A DNA stretch of 64,000 nucleotides from Carnegiea gigantea (lineage: Eukaryota > Streptophyta > Magnoliopsida > Caryophyllales > Cactaceae): the NCBI GenBank assembly GCA_029747015.1, contig JAKOGI010002417.1, positions 7,501 through 71,500 on the forward strand. Reading direction: 5' to 3'. Within the stretch, counting starts at the first letter, position 1, and every line of letters begins with the position of its first letter. Below are positions 11,371 through 22,567 of the stretch, piece after piece. The position numbers and the translations under genes were made by a program. The notes under the pieces were generated by a model. It ran no database searches and was not told the origin of the DNA. It saw only the letters and a list, made by a program, of their open reading frames with translations.

Positions 11371-11680
11371 ATGTCTCTTACACAAGTGATTTTGTTGGTA
11401 TTTATGCTGCCTATATTATTGGTTGGGGAATTTGTAAAAGCCAAGAATTCGGTGTTTATAGTAGACTTGATCCATCGAGATTCCCCTCTCTCCTCTTTAT
11501 AATCCTACCAGAACTGCATTAGAGCGATACAAAAATGCATTAAAGCGGTCAAGAAATCGAATTTCTACCTTGTTATCCTCTGACCACGCTTCAGCAGAAA
11601 CTCGACTTAATATGGTGACTTTATCATGCAGTTTTCTATTGGATCACTTCCAACTAAATTTTATGTTATTGCAGACACTG
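11371..11680 (+). pseudogene. CDR1/nepenthesin-like aspartic protease, exon 1 (broken)
   Basis: Secreted plant pepsin-type proteases of the CDR1/nepenthesin group act in the apoplast or vacuole. From the ATG at 11371 the reading gives a hydrophobic signal-peptide-like start (about residues 5-20), then VDLIHRDSPLS, the hallmark of these proteins just after the signal peptide. A frameshift near 11490 moves the reading to LYNPTRTALERYKNALKRS, and a second near 11610 to MQFSIGSLPTKFYVIADTG, the first catalytic Asp-Thr-Gly region. The exon ends ACTG followed by GTAAGT, a good donor, splitting the Gly codon in phase 1. The second half is at 22260. Two frameshifts make it a pseudogene. Confidence 0.85.
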
Positions 11681-12040
11681 GTAAGTTAGTTCCAACGAGT
11701 ACATTTCAGCTTCTAATTTGATGTTTTTATTAAATAATGTTGAGTAAAGAATGGGATACTGATTCATAAGCAATTGTTCATCACCACAAAGTCATCAACT
11801 CCTAAAGTTGCTCTCTTTTTGTTTGTTGTTTTTTTAATAAAAATTAGGTTGTAGACTCATCAAAGACCAGGAGGCCCCTTCTTTTTGCTACATTCTCACA
11901 GCACAAGTTCGGCAATTGTGTTTCAATGCTTCATTATTTGTTATTGATTTTAGGTACTGTAAGATAATTCATATATCTTGCGATAGACTTATTTAGTGGT
12001 ATTTTAGAAACTATTTTGCTCACAATTTTGACTTGGCAAG
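11681..12040 (+). other. Left part of the protease intron
   Basis: Non-coding sequence between the donor GTAAGT at 11681 and the Sirevirus insertion at 12041. The intron resumes at 22066-22259 after the element. Nothing else is recognisable. Confidence 0.6.
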
Positions 12041-13650
12041 TGTTGAATTCTAAAAGTACACGACCACAAGAGGGGGGTGAATTGTCGTGACCGATTTTCG
12101 CCTATTTACTGACAAACAGCCTTAGACCCTGATTGCAGAGACTGTTTCTGAATGACGAACAGTCTTGGGCCTTATTTGCAGCGGCTGTTCCCAATTGGTT
12201 CAGAAGCGAAAATCAAGTAGATAAATGTGGAAATGAAGCACACACGATTTTTACGTGGAAAACACCTCTAGCCCAACTGAGGTGTGAAAAACCACGACCT
12301 ACCTCGTGTAGGATTTAACCACTTCACTAACGGGCTGAACACGTTACAAAAGTAACACTCCTTGTTACAACTTGTAACCCACGTAACCTTCTTCTCTAAG
12401 ACAGGTTACACCACGTCCAAATCTCTCTAGATTGGACACGTCCAAAGTCCACACGACTAAGGACACACTCACTCACTTTTGATCTGAGATCAAGGATACA
12501 AAACACCTTAGTGGGGTGCTTCTGACTTAAGCAGATGTAAGGTACAATGAAGTCCTAGTATGCCAATAGTTTTGAAAGCTCAATTTTTGCACAATCTTGT
12601 CACGGTTTTTTTCTTTTGAAATGTAGCTCCAGAAATCTCAATGCTTTGTGAAAGAAACCGATTTTTCCCTTGTGTATCTCTTCCGAAAGGAGTGAAAAGA
12701 TTTTCTTATTTAAGCAAGCAAACCCAACGGCTAACTTCTTCAAAAAAGATAGAGAAATCTTCTGATTTTAGCAGCTTTGAAGATTTCTTTAGATTTCCAA
12801 CGGCTAGGAACAAAGAAGATAAGATTCTCCTAAAATATAGGGATTTGATACTCACGGGATAAAAACTGATTAGCCACTTAATATAGCCGTGTAATTTAGC
12901 CCAAAAAAAAGGATAAAAATCTTGGTTTCAAAATTTGAATCAATCATGGCCTAAAAATAAGGAATAAAGATTTTTCAGATTTTGAAAAAATCTCTAGCAA
13001 AAATGGTTTTGCAATCTGCTACATATATATAATAAATAATAATCTTTTTAGGACTTAACTAATCAGCCTAGGATTTCATAAAGGATTCTTAGAGCAGCCA
13101 GCCAACCAAAAGAAATTTTCAGGTAAAACGGATGTGGCCGCTGTAGTTTCAGGAACACCCTAGGCACCCTGTTTGCAGGGTTGTTTGGAAATGGCGTTCT
13201 GAAGCAAATCTCGAAAACCGTTTCAAGAAGTGTTAGATTGAGACTTTCAAGATTGGCATATTAACAAGAATCTAAAAGATAAAACCTAAATCAAATTGAG
13301 ACTTCTTGTTGTAAGAATTAGTCATCTTGTCGAGGATGGATGTGCAACTCCAAACACCTTGGTCACCTTGATTATTCGAGTGATCTTGTATCTTTGAATG
13401 TAGGAACTTGGTCTTTAAGACTTAGTTAGCTGTTGTCGAGATTTGTTGTGTGCTGATCTTTGTGTCACTGAAGCTTAGAACCTGTTCTTAAAACTTGTTC
13501 TCAACATTTAGTAGACAGAACAGGTAAGTAGGATCAATACAAACAACTGTGCAGGACCTGTTTGGAGAGCTTGTTTGGAACAACATTACTTAAGCAAGTA
13601 TGCTACACTTGGATTTGTTATCATCAAAACTTTATACAGTTAGTTCAACA
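12041..13650 (-). repeat. 3' LTR of the older Sirevirus (1610 bp)
   Basis: On the plus strand it runs from TGTTGAATTC to GTTAGTTCAACA, with 7-bp inverted ends TGTTGAA/TTCAACA. It matches 20447-22060. It contains the GAGGGGGGTGAATTG word near its edge that is also present in the other Sirevirus of this window. Confidence 0.95.
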
Positions 13651-13664
13651 ATTTTCCCCTTTTT
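13651..13664 (-). other. Polypurine tract of the older Sirevirus
   Basis: Plus-strand ATTTTCCCCTTTTT directly after the LTR is, on the element strand, AAAAAGGGGAAAAT just before the LTR. Confidence 0.8.
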
Positions 13665-14050
13665 GATGATGACAAACCAAGTGACCATATTGACAAGAAA
13701 AAGATTTTATTTTCGTAAGTGCCTTGAGTGCTGATATATATCCACATAGGTGCTAGGTCAGTCAAAAAACATATGTAAGTATAAAGGCTAATGACTCAAC
13801 CGTTCAACTCAACCTCGGTCCACTTATCTTCCCCCTTTTGGCATCATTAAAAAGGTACAAACAACAGTCAGAACATGGTGTTTGCAAGTGAATCACATAA
13901 GACATAGCAAGAGATAAGCAAGATATAACAGAACCAGATATGTCATTGAAAGTCCAAAAGGCGCAATACAAAAAAAAAAAAGGAAACATAGAAAGAGACG
14001 GGGAAGAGAACTCTAGGAAACATCCGATGAGAACAGGTTACAAGGGTTGA
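13665..14050. other. Non-coding 3' region of the older Sirevirus
   Basis: Spacer between the extra ORF and the polypurine tract. It contains a CCCCCTTTTGGCATCATT word (about 13831-13848) that recurs in the younger copy (28677-28694), a possible second purine-rich tract on the element strand. Confidence 0.5.
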
Positions 14051-15186
14051 TTATGGCTGTGGAGGAGGGAGTTTGGTAGCGAGGGAGGAGAGAAGGGCAA
14101 GGAGATCTTCATGACGCTTGGCAGATAGCGCCTTCTCTTCTTCCCGGGCAGCCTTGACGGCTGTGAGCTCATCCTTGAGGCGGGAGTTATCCTCTAAAAC
14201 AGTCTCAACTTTCACTGATGACCTCCCAGAAACAGGAGGTCTGGGTGTTCGGCTCCCCTGTTTGGAGACCAAGCCCTCAGCCAGAGTATATCCACATCCC
14301 ATGAGGGTGTCACTCCCTATCTTATCAATCACTTGAGTAGCCACCCTCCTTTTGAGCTTTATCCTAAAGTGCTCAAAAACCTTCGTCAATAGAAAACCAT
14401 ACCCAAGATCATGTGTCTGGGTGGTGTTTGCAATACGCCCAATATGGCGGATCATAAGAACAGGAAGGTTGATGGGTTCCTCCCTACCCAAAAGATCCAC
14501 CAGGCACTGATCAAGAGCATCAGCCTGGTTTCTACCTTGACCTCTTGGGATGATGTTCTTTATGACAAACATAAAGAGCAGTTGGTGCAGAGAGGTCATC
14601 TCACCCTTCTTCACGGATGTGGGTGTTTGCAGGCCCTGGTTTTGACTCAATCGTTGTGAAAGCTCCAGCAGCCTGGCTGTCCCTAGGACAGACTTATCCT
14701 CCCTCACATACACATCAAAGCCAAGTGAGGGAACACCAAAATCGTACCCAGAGTTTGTGTATCAAATTGCACCTGTGTATCACCAATTTTACTTGTCACC
14801 ACCCCTTCGGTGACAGCACAATTAGCATAGAACTCAGCCAATTCTGGTACAGAACACCCCAGCTGGGTGTTCGTGAAGAGGTCCAGCTAGTTATGGGCAC
14901 GTAGCTTCTGTAGGAACACCCCCAACCCCTGTTCCTCGAAAAATTGAACTCTCACTATCTTCCCCCTAACTACATTGCGCTTAAGCAGATGCGCAATCTT
15001 GGTAGAAACAGGAGAGGCAGTAGACTTTTTGGCTCTTTTGGGGGAGGAACAGAAGAAGCAGTCTCGGTTTAGCTGATTTTGAGACTGGAGCAGTAGAGGT
15101 CTTTCTTTTGCGAGGGGGGAGAGTGGAGGTTTTCTTGGAAGGAGGAGGAGGAGATTCAACGGTAACAAGATAATAAAGGCGATCAT
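14051..15186 (-). pseudogene. Sirevirus extra (env-position) ORF, truncated and frameshifted
   Basis: This is the ORF after pol, where Sireviruses carry an 'envelope-like' gene of unproven function. The region matches the family named putative plant transposon protein (as I recall, Pfam Transposase_32). The reading VVRGKIVRVQFFEEQGLGVF lies near 14950 and the C-terminal part 14713-14051 is open for 220 codons, ending in a predicted coiled coil. Between them is a stop at 14887 (a tryptophan codon in the younger copy) and a frameshift near 14720-14750. Compared with 28984-30939, roughly the N-terminal 40% is missing: homology jumps from about 15180 to the non-coding stretch that matches about 31235. 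Confidence 0.8.
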
Positions 15187-15326
15187 ATTAAATTTAAACG
15201 AATGTCAGCAGCTGCAAATAATCCACATATACTAAAATAGCACAGAATTGATTGCAAACAATTTTTATTAAACACATTGTACCTTCAACCTATGGAAGTT
15301 ACAAACAGGGGGAGAGAACAGGGTAC

Positions 15327-18300
15327 TTAGGTTGTTTCAATCAAACCTAGTTCAAGTCTATTTTTCTCAAATTGATCTCTACTTAGCGCCTTGGTGAATA
15401 TATCAGCAATTTGGTTTTCTGTGGCACAAAAATTCATTAAGATCAACCCTTTTTCAACATTGTCTCTCAAAAAATGATGACATATGTCAATATGTTTAGT
15501 TCTTTTATGTTGACACGGATTTTTGGCAATATTAATTGCACTTGTGTTATCACAAAAAATAGGTATGCATCCAGTGTCAACACAAAAGTCTTTGAGTTGT
15601 TGTCTTATCCACAGTAATTGAGCACAACATGAAGCAGCTGCAACATATTCAGCTTCTGCTGTGGACATGGCAACTGAATGTTGTTTCTTGGTTGCCCAAG
15701 ATACCAAACAAGGTCCAAGGAAATGAGCCATACCTGTGGTGCTTTTTCTATCAACCCGGAAGTCTGCATAGTCAGCATCAGCATATCTAACAAGATCAAA
15801 ATTGCAACCTCTAGGATACCATAGAGCTAAATCAGGTGTATATTTTAAATACCTTAGTATCCGTTTAACAGCCTTAAGGTGAGTTTCTTTAGGATTAGAC
15901 TGAAAACGGGCACATAAACTAACACTGAAAATAATGTCGGGCCTACTAGCGGTAAGGTATAAGAGTGATCCTATCATGCCCCTATAGAGTTTCTCCTCAA
16001 CTGAGGACTCCCATCATCCATTACCAACATGGTAGAAGGCGAAATGGGCGTATCAATGGGCTTGGCCGACTCCATTCCAAAACGCTTAAGTAGTTCCTTA
16101 ATATACTTTTGTTGATGGATCATGGTGTCGTTTGAAGTTTGCTTGATCTGTAAGCCTAAGAAGAAGTTAAGCTCACCCATCATGCTCATTTCAAACTCAC
16201 TCCTCATCATTTTTGAAAATTCATTGCATAAATCATGATGAGTTGCCCCAAATATGATGTCATCAACATATACTTGGACAATCAACAGATGTTCCCCCTT
16301 AGATTTTAGAAACAAGGTATTATCTACCTTGCCTCTTCTAAAATCATTTTCAAGTAAAAAGCTTGACAATCGTTCATACCAAGCTCTAGGAGCTTGTTTT
16401 AGACCATAAAGAGCTTTGTCAAGTTAAAAAACATGGTTTGGAAATTCACTGTTTTCAAAACCAGGGGGTTGTTTGACATACACCTCTTCTTTAAGGTATC
16501 CATTTAGGAATGCACTTTTGACATCCATTTGATATAGTTTGATCTCCATATGAGCTGCAAAGGCTATTAGGATACGAATAGCCTCAATCCTAGCAACAGG
16601 TGCGAAGGTTTCTTCATAATCGATCCCTTCTTCCTGATCGTAGCCTTGAACCACCAGCCGTGCCTTATTCCTAGTGACTGTTCCGGACTCGTCCAGCTTG
16701 TTCCGAAACACCCACTTGGTTCCAATGATTTTTCTATCTGTAGGCTGGGGTACAAGGTGCCATACCTTGTTCCTTTCAAATTGGTGAAGCTCTTCTTGCA
16801 TTACTGTGACCCAATCTGCATCTGCAAGAGCTTCATTGACATTCTTTGGCTCAATGTTAGAGAGAAATGCATAGAAAGCACAAAAATTCTTAAGCTTTGA
16901 TCTCGTTTGCACCCCAGCATTTATATCAGACAAGATTTGATCAAGGGGGTGTGAACGATGATGCTTCCAAGGTCGTGGAGTTAGGGGATCCACAGACACA
17001 CTTTCTACTCTGGCTTGGATACTTGAAGAATCAGGTTCAGAAATAGCTCCTGAGCCTGTTCCTACACCTGTTTGCAGGCCTGTTCCTGAGGAACTGGACT
17101 GGTGTTGCCCCGAACAGGGTTCAACGTTGCTTCCTCCTGTTTGGTCCTCACCTTGCCTGCCGTTCTGAGGAACAACTTTAGGACCCGTTTTCTCCACGGT
17201 GTTCTTACCTTATTCATCTTGGTGCAACACTTCTTTTCGAAGAAGACCTAATTCAAATCCTTCCTCCTGTGCATCATTCTTGCTCAACGAGTTAGATTCA
17301 TCAAAAAGCATATGCACACTTTCCTCAACACACAAGGTTCTTTTGTTAAACACTTTGTATACCTTACTATATGAGGAATAACCGAGAAATATTGCCTCAT
17401 CACTCCTGGGATCAAACTTCCCTAAGGCATCCTTCCCATTGTTATGCATAAAACACCTACAACCGAATGTTCTTAAATGCATGATGTTGGGCTTTCTACC
17501 TTTGAAAAGTTCATAGGGAGTTTTGTTCAAAATAGGTCTAATCATGCATCTATTTATAATGTAGCATGATGTGTTCAAAGCTTCTGCCCAAAAGTTCCTA
17601 GGAAGACCACTAGCAATAAGCATTGTTCTAGTCATGTCTTCTAGGGTGCGATTTTTGCGCTCAACCACCCCGTTCTGTTGGGGTGTTCTTGGGGCTGAGA
17701 AGTTATGATCAACACCATGTGCATTACAATAGTTTGTAAAGCTTGCATTTTCAAATTCAGTACCATGATCAGACCTTAAACTAACTAAAGAGTGTCCTAC
17801 TTTCCTTTCAACCCTTTTGAGAAAGGCAATAAAATTCTCAAAAGTTTCATCCTTGGATGCCAAGAACAGGGTCCAAGTAAATCGAGAGTAATCATCCACT
17901 ACAACCAGCACATACCTCTTCCCACCTCTACTTGCTATCCTCATAGGACCACATAGATCAATGTGTAACATTTCGAGAGGTCGGGTAGTGCTAACACAAT
18001 TTTTTGATTTAAAAGACGATCTGACTTGTTTGCCTTTTGCACAAGCTTCACAAACCTTGCCATCATTGAATTTGATGGAAGGTAGTCCAACAACTAGGTC
18101 TTTGGAAACAAGTTTGTTCATAAGAGTGAGACTTGCATGACCTAGTCTCTTGTGCCAGAGCATTATATCATCATTTAAAGCACTCAAACAAGTCAGATTG
18201 TTTTGGGGAAGTGTTGAAATACATACTTTGTAAACATTTTTGTGACGCTTCCCCCTTAACACGACATCTCCTGTGTTTGAGTTTACAACCAAGCAACGTG

Positions 18301-18636
18301 TTGGTGAGAACACTACTAGGTTGTTCTTGTCACACAGTTGGGACACACTAAGCAGATTGTGCTTTAAGGCATCAACTAGATAAACATTATCAATTGAGTG
18401 GGAATGGGACTCACCAACCCTACCTATACCGACAATTGTCCCAGACTTGCCGTTTCCAAACGCCACACTCCCACCATCCGAAGCTGTAAGTGAGAGAAAG
18501 TTGGATTTTTCACCGGTCATATGCCTCGAACACCCACTATCAACATACCACAGCTGCTTGTTTTCAAGGTTGTTCCCTAGGCTGTTTGCTGGGTGTTTGC
18601 TGGGTTGTTCTCTCTCACTTCAGCCTGCAAAACAAA
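15327..18636 (-). pseudogene. pol: Sirevirus pol, older copy (broken)
   Basis: Along the minus strand: protease active site D-S-G-C-S-R-H-M-T-G near 18530; integrase (about 18130-17500) with HIDLCGP, RSDHGTEF and VVERKNRTL supplying the D-D-E residues; reverse transcriptase (about 16780-15990) with YVDDIIFG near 16260; RNase H (about 15900-15330) ending FTKALSRDQF. The frame is cut by a stop at 17210-17212 between integrase and RT, a stop near 16424, and a frameshift between protease and gag frames. The final stop is 15327-15329. RT and integrase catalytic residues are all still coded, so most damage is frame damage. Confidence 0.9.
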
Positions 18637-20390
18637 TCAAGGGTTAGTTTTGGGAACCCAGATCCACTTGGGTCCCATTCTTTTAGACAGATAAATCTCA
18701 TCTTTCCCAATCCAGATTTGTTTTACATAACCTTCATTTGTTTCAATGGCATACCTTCTTGAAGGACAAGTGTATCGATAATGACCGGTTTTACCACAAT
18801 GAAAGCAAACAATATTTTCAGGTAATCCAACATACTTTCTATTGACTGGGTAAGAGGTCCTTTTAGGAGCAAAACCTAGTCCCTTTTTATTTTGACTGTG
18901 GTGAGTGTTTAGCCATTCCAGCGCTTTTGAGGACTTGTTCCATAGCCTGTTTGTGGCGAGATCAGATTCCAATTTTTTAATTTTCGCCAACAGGTTCTTG
19001 TTTTCAGCAAGTAAGGACTCAACATTTTCTTTCAACTCTAGGGATTCCTTTTCTGCTTTGGCTAAAGTAATAGAGTGAGTCTCTTCTTTCAAGATCAAGG
19101 ATTCCTTGAAGTTTTGGTGTAAAAAGGATATTTTCTTTTCAACCTCGAGTTTTTCACTCTCAAGGATCTCGTTTTCTATTTCTAGGTCTCGGACATCTCT
19201 TTTCAATTCTGCACAAGTATCCATCAATGAATACAACAATTCTTCAAGAGTTGCCTTATTGAGACCACGTACCTTGTTCTTAAGATCAGTAAGGCTGTTT
19301 GTTGACTCATCATCTGAATCCATGTCACTTTGTGCCATGAGAGCTACAACACCTTCATCAGTTTCAGACTCTTCTTCATCTTCAGAGGAGTCACCCCAGG
19401 CAGCCAGCATTGCTTTCGAGAATGTTTCCCAGAACTGTTTGCAGCTTGTTTTCTACCTTGTTTCCTGGGGTGTTCGTGCTCTTGCTCTTCTCGAAGTAAG
19501 GGACAGTTTTTCACTGTGGTCTGTTTTGCCACATTTGAAACACCCAGTAAACTGTTCTCGGGGGGTGTTTCTGGTTTTGTTGAAATCCTTCCTTTTGTTG
19601 TTTTCTTTAACTTTCTTGAAGAATTTCTTGAACTTTCGAGTCATCATAGCCATCTCTTCTTCCTCAAGATCAGAATCATCATCTTCTTGTGCTTTTAAGG
19701 CAAGTCCTCGATCTTTCTTCATCTCCTCTTTCTGTTGAGAATTTTTTCTCAGTTCGTATGTTTGGAGATTACCAATCAACTCGTCTAGGGTGATCTTGTT
19801 CATGTCTTTGGCTTCTTGGATGGCTGTTACCTTGGCTTCCCATGATCGAGGCAAAATCCTTAGAATTTTTCTTACCAACTCTTCAGTGGTGAAGGATTTT
19901 CCCAGGGATTTTAACTCGTTTGTTATGTGAGTGAAGCGGGTATACATATCCATCACATTCTCACGATCACCCATATCAAACAACTCGTATTGTCTCATGA
20001 GTAACTCAATGCGTGATTGTTTGACTTGACTTGTTCTTCATGAGCTACTTGTAAAGCATTCCATATTTCTTGAGTTGACTCACATTCTGAGATGCGAGTA
20101 TATTCATCGGGTCCTAGGCCAAAATAGAGAAGTTTCTTGGCCTTGGCATTCTTTTCCATTTTCTTGTAATCCTCAGCATCATATTCAGTAGGATCTTTGG
20201 GAACCTTTTTTCCATCTTCAAGAACTTTCGTGGAAACAAGGGGCCCGTTCTTGATGAGCATCCATAACTCGTAATCTTCAGCTTGTATATAGTTCTCCAT
20301 CCTGTTCTTCCACCAACTGTAGTGTTGGCCATTGAAATAAGGTGGTCAAGTGATGGATTGGCCCTCAAGTATGCCTTGTGGTGTACTCAT
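18637..20390 (-). pseudogene. gag: Sirevirus gag, older copy (frameshifted)
   Basis: Capsid-type protein. The natural start is the ATG read at 20390 (reading MSTPQGILEGQ), just inside the primer site. Open pieces are 20300-19995, 19998-19453 and 19410-18637, so at least two frameshifts occur. Visible parts: capsid core with KRMENYIQ-like WKNRMENYIQAEDYELW, first knuckle C-F-K-C-G-K-T-D-H, a long heptad-rich coiled coil (about 19250-18970), and second knuckle C-F-H-C-G-K-T-G-H-Y-R-Y-T-C near 18790. It ends at an in-frame TGA, as in the younger copy. Confidence 0.88.
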
Positions 20391-20432
20391 TTTCAGAATC
20401 TCTCAAGGTGTTAACATTTTAGAAGAGAACCT

Positions 20433-20444
20433 GCTCTGATACCA
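20433..20444 (-). other. Primer-binding site of the older Sirevirus
   Basis: Plus-strand GCTCTGATACCA is TGGTATCAGAGC on the element strand, an exact initiator-Met-tRNA primer site, two bases inside the LTR. Confidence 0.92.
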
Positions 20445-20446
20445 CT

Positions 20447-22060
20447 TGTTGAATTCTAAGAGTACACGACCATAAGAGGGGGGTGAATTGTGGTGACCGA
20501 TTTTCGCCTATTTACTGACAAACAGCCTTAGACCCTGATTGCAGAGACTGTTTCTGAATGACGAACAGTCTTGGGCCTTGTTTGCAGCGGCTGTTCCCAA
20601 TTGGTTCAGAAGCGAAAATCAAGTAGATAAATGCGGAAATAAAGCACACACGATTTTTACGTGGAAAACACCTCTAACCCAACTGAGGTGTGAAAAACCA
20701 CGACCTACCTCATGTAGGATTTAACCACTTCACTAACGGGCTGAACACGTTACAAAAGTAACACTCCTTGTTACAACTTGTACCCCACGTAACCTTCTTC
20801 TCTAAGACAGGTTACACCACGTCCAAATCTCTCTAGATTGGACACGTCCAAAGTCCACACGACTAAGGACACACTCACTCACTTTTGATCTGAGATCAAG
20901 GATACAAAACACCTTACTGGGGTGCTTCTGACTTAAGCAAATGTAAGGTACAATGAAGTCCTAATATGCCAATAGTTTTGAAAGTTCAATTTTTGCACAA
21001 TCTTGTCACGGTTTTTTCTTTTGAAATGTAGCTCCAGAAATCTCAATGTGTTTGTGAAAGAAACCGATTTTTCCCTTGTGTATCTCTGCCGAAAGGAGTG
21101 AAAAGATTTTCTTATTTAAGCAAGCAAACCCAACTGGCTAACTCCTTCAAAAAAGATAGAAAAATCTTCTGATTTTAGCAGCTTAGAAGATTTCTTCAGA
21201 TTTCCAACGGCTAGGAACAAAGAAGATAAGATTCTCCTAAAATATAGGGATTTGATACTCACGGGATAAAAACTGATTAGCCACTTAATATAGTCGTGTA
21301 ATTTAGCCCCAAAAAAAGGATAAAAATCTTGGTTTCAAAATTTGAATCAATCATGGCCTAAAAATAAGGAATAAAGATTTTTCGGATTTTGAAAAAAATC
21401 TCTAGCAAAAAATGGTTTTGCAATCTGCTACATATATATAATAAATAATAATCTTTTTAGGACTTAACTAATCAGCCTAGGATTTCATAAAAGGATTCTT
21501 AGAGCAGCCAGCCAACCAAAAGAAATTTTCACGTAAAACAGATGTGGCCGCTGCAGTTTTAGGAACACCCTAGGCACCCTGTTTGCAGGGTTGTTTGGAA
21601 ATGGCGTTCTGAAGCAAATCTCGAAAACCGTTTCAAGAAGTGTTAGATTGAGACTTTCAAGATTGGCATATTAACAAGAATCTAAAAGATAAAACCTAAA
21701 TCAAATCGAGACTTCTTGTTGTAAGAATTAGTCATCTTGTCGATGATGGATGTGCAACTCCAAACACCTTGGTCACCTGGATTACTCGGGTTATCTTGTA
21801 TCGCTGAATGTAGGAACTTGGTCTTTAAGACTTAGTCAGCTGTTGTCGAGATTTGTTGTGTGCTGATCTTTGTGTCACTGAAGCTTGGAACCTGTTCTTA
21901 AAACTTGTTCTCAACATTTAGTAGACAGAACAGGTAAGTAGGATCAATACAAACAACTGTGTAGAACCTGTTTGGAGAGCTTGTTTGGAACAACATTACT
22001 CAAGCAAGTATGCTACACTTGGATTTGTTATCATCAAAACTTTATACAGTTAGTTCAACA
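20447..22060 (-). repeat. 5' LTR of the older Sirevirus (1614 bp)
   Basis: Direct repeat of 12041-13650 with the same ends, followed by the TSD GCAAG. Confidence 0.95.
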
Positions 22061-22065
22061 GCAAG

Positions 22066-22259
22066 GGTATGATTATATATATTTTGATCCATAATCCATT
22101 TCTAGCTACTATGCAGCAAAATTCACATCAGCTGTTGATATAATTGATTGTTATTACTAATCATATTAAATTTACTTAGTTTCAATCGTTACACTAATTT
22201 AATTAGATCTATATTGGATTGTCTGTAACTGACATCCAACTTTTGGTTAAATATTACGG
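22066..22259 (+). other. Right part of the protease intron
   Basis: The intron resumes after the Sirevirus. Just before exon 2 the sequence reads ATTACGG where an acceptor ATTACAG would fit the reading frame, so the 3' splice site appears to have mutated from AG to GG. This is inference from the exon frame. Confidence 0.55.
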
Positions 22260-22567
22260 GCAGTGACCTGACATGGATCCAGTGTGATCCATGCATTTCA
22301 TGCCAGAAGCAAAAGTATCCACTTTTCAACCCCAAGAATTCCACAACGTACAAGGAGCTTCCATGCATATCGAAACAATGTCAATGGGTGCAACATGTTT
22401 GCTCTGACCAAAACATCTGTGAATACACGTATGCCTATGCAGGTGGCTCATCCACTATTGGCTGTCTTGCTATTGAAAGTGTTAGCCTTACTAATTCCAC
22501 TCCAGGCCAACCCTTCCCCTTTCAAAACATGGTATTTGGGTGTGGACATGCCATACCTCACCTATAA
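22260..22567 (+). pseudogene. CDR1/nepenthesin-like aspartic protease, exon 2 (truncated)
   Basis: Continues exon 1 exactly: the last codon base G of exon 1 plus GC here gives Gly, then S-D-L-T-W, completing the active-site motif DTGSDLTW. It continues as IQCDPCISCQKQKYPLFNP, then cysteine-rich sequence with CEYTYAYAGGSST (the flap-region YGDGS counterpart) and FGCGH, all conserved landmarks of this family in correct order. The reading stops at TAA 22565-22567, soon after FGCGH. The second catalytic Asp-Ser-Gly half of the protease was not found downstream, so the gene is cut to its N-terminal lobe. Confidence 0.87.

Larger units (their letters stand above)
12041..22060 (-). mobile_element. 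Sirevirus-type (SIRE/Maximus) Ty1/copia retrotransposon, older copy
   Basis: A minus-strand element of 10,020 bp with LTRs of about 1.61 kb and a perfect TSD GCAAG (12036-12040 and 22061-22065). Read along its own strand: LTR, primer site, gag with coiled coil and two zinc knuckles, protease, integrase, RT, RNase H, an extra ORF, polypurine tract, LTR. Long LTRs, a large gag with C-terminal coiled coil and an extra ORF after pol are Sirevirus traits. By eye the LTRs differ at roughly 40 positions (2-3%). It sits inside the intron of an aspartic protease pseudogene. Confidence 0.95.

Noticed and set aside
12133..12318. A 61-codon frame repeated at 20539-20724
   Set aside because: It is duplicated only because it lies in the two LTRs of the older Sirevirus; frames of 71 codons at 27525 and 36663 are explained the same way in the younger one.
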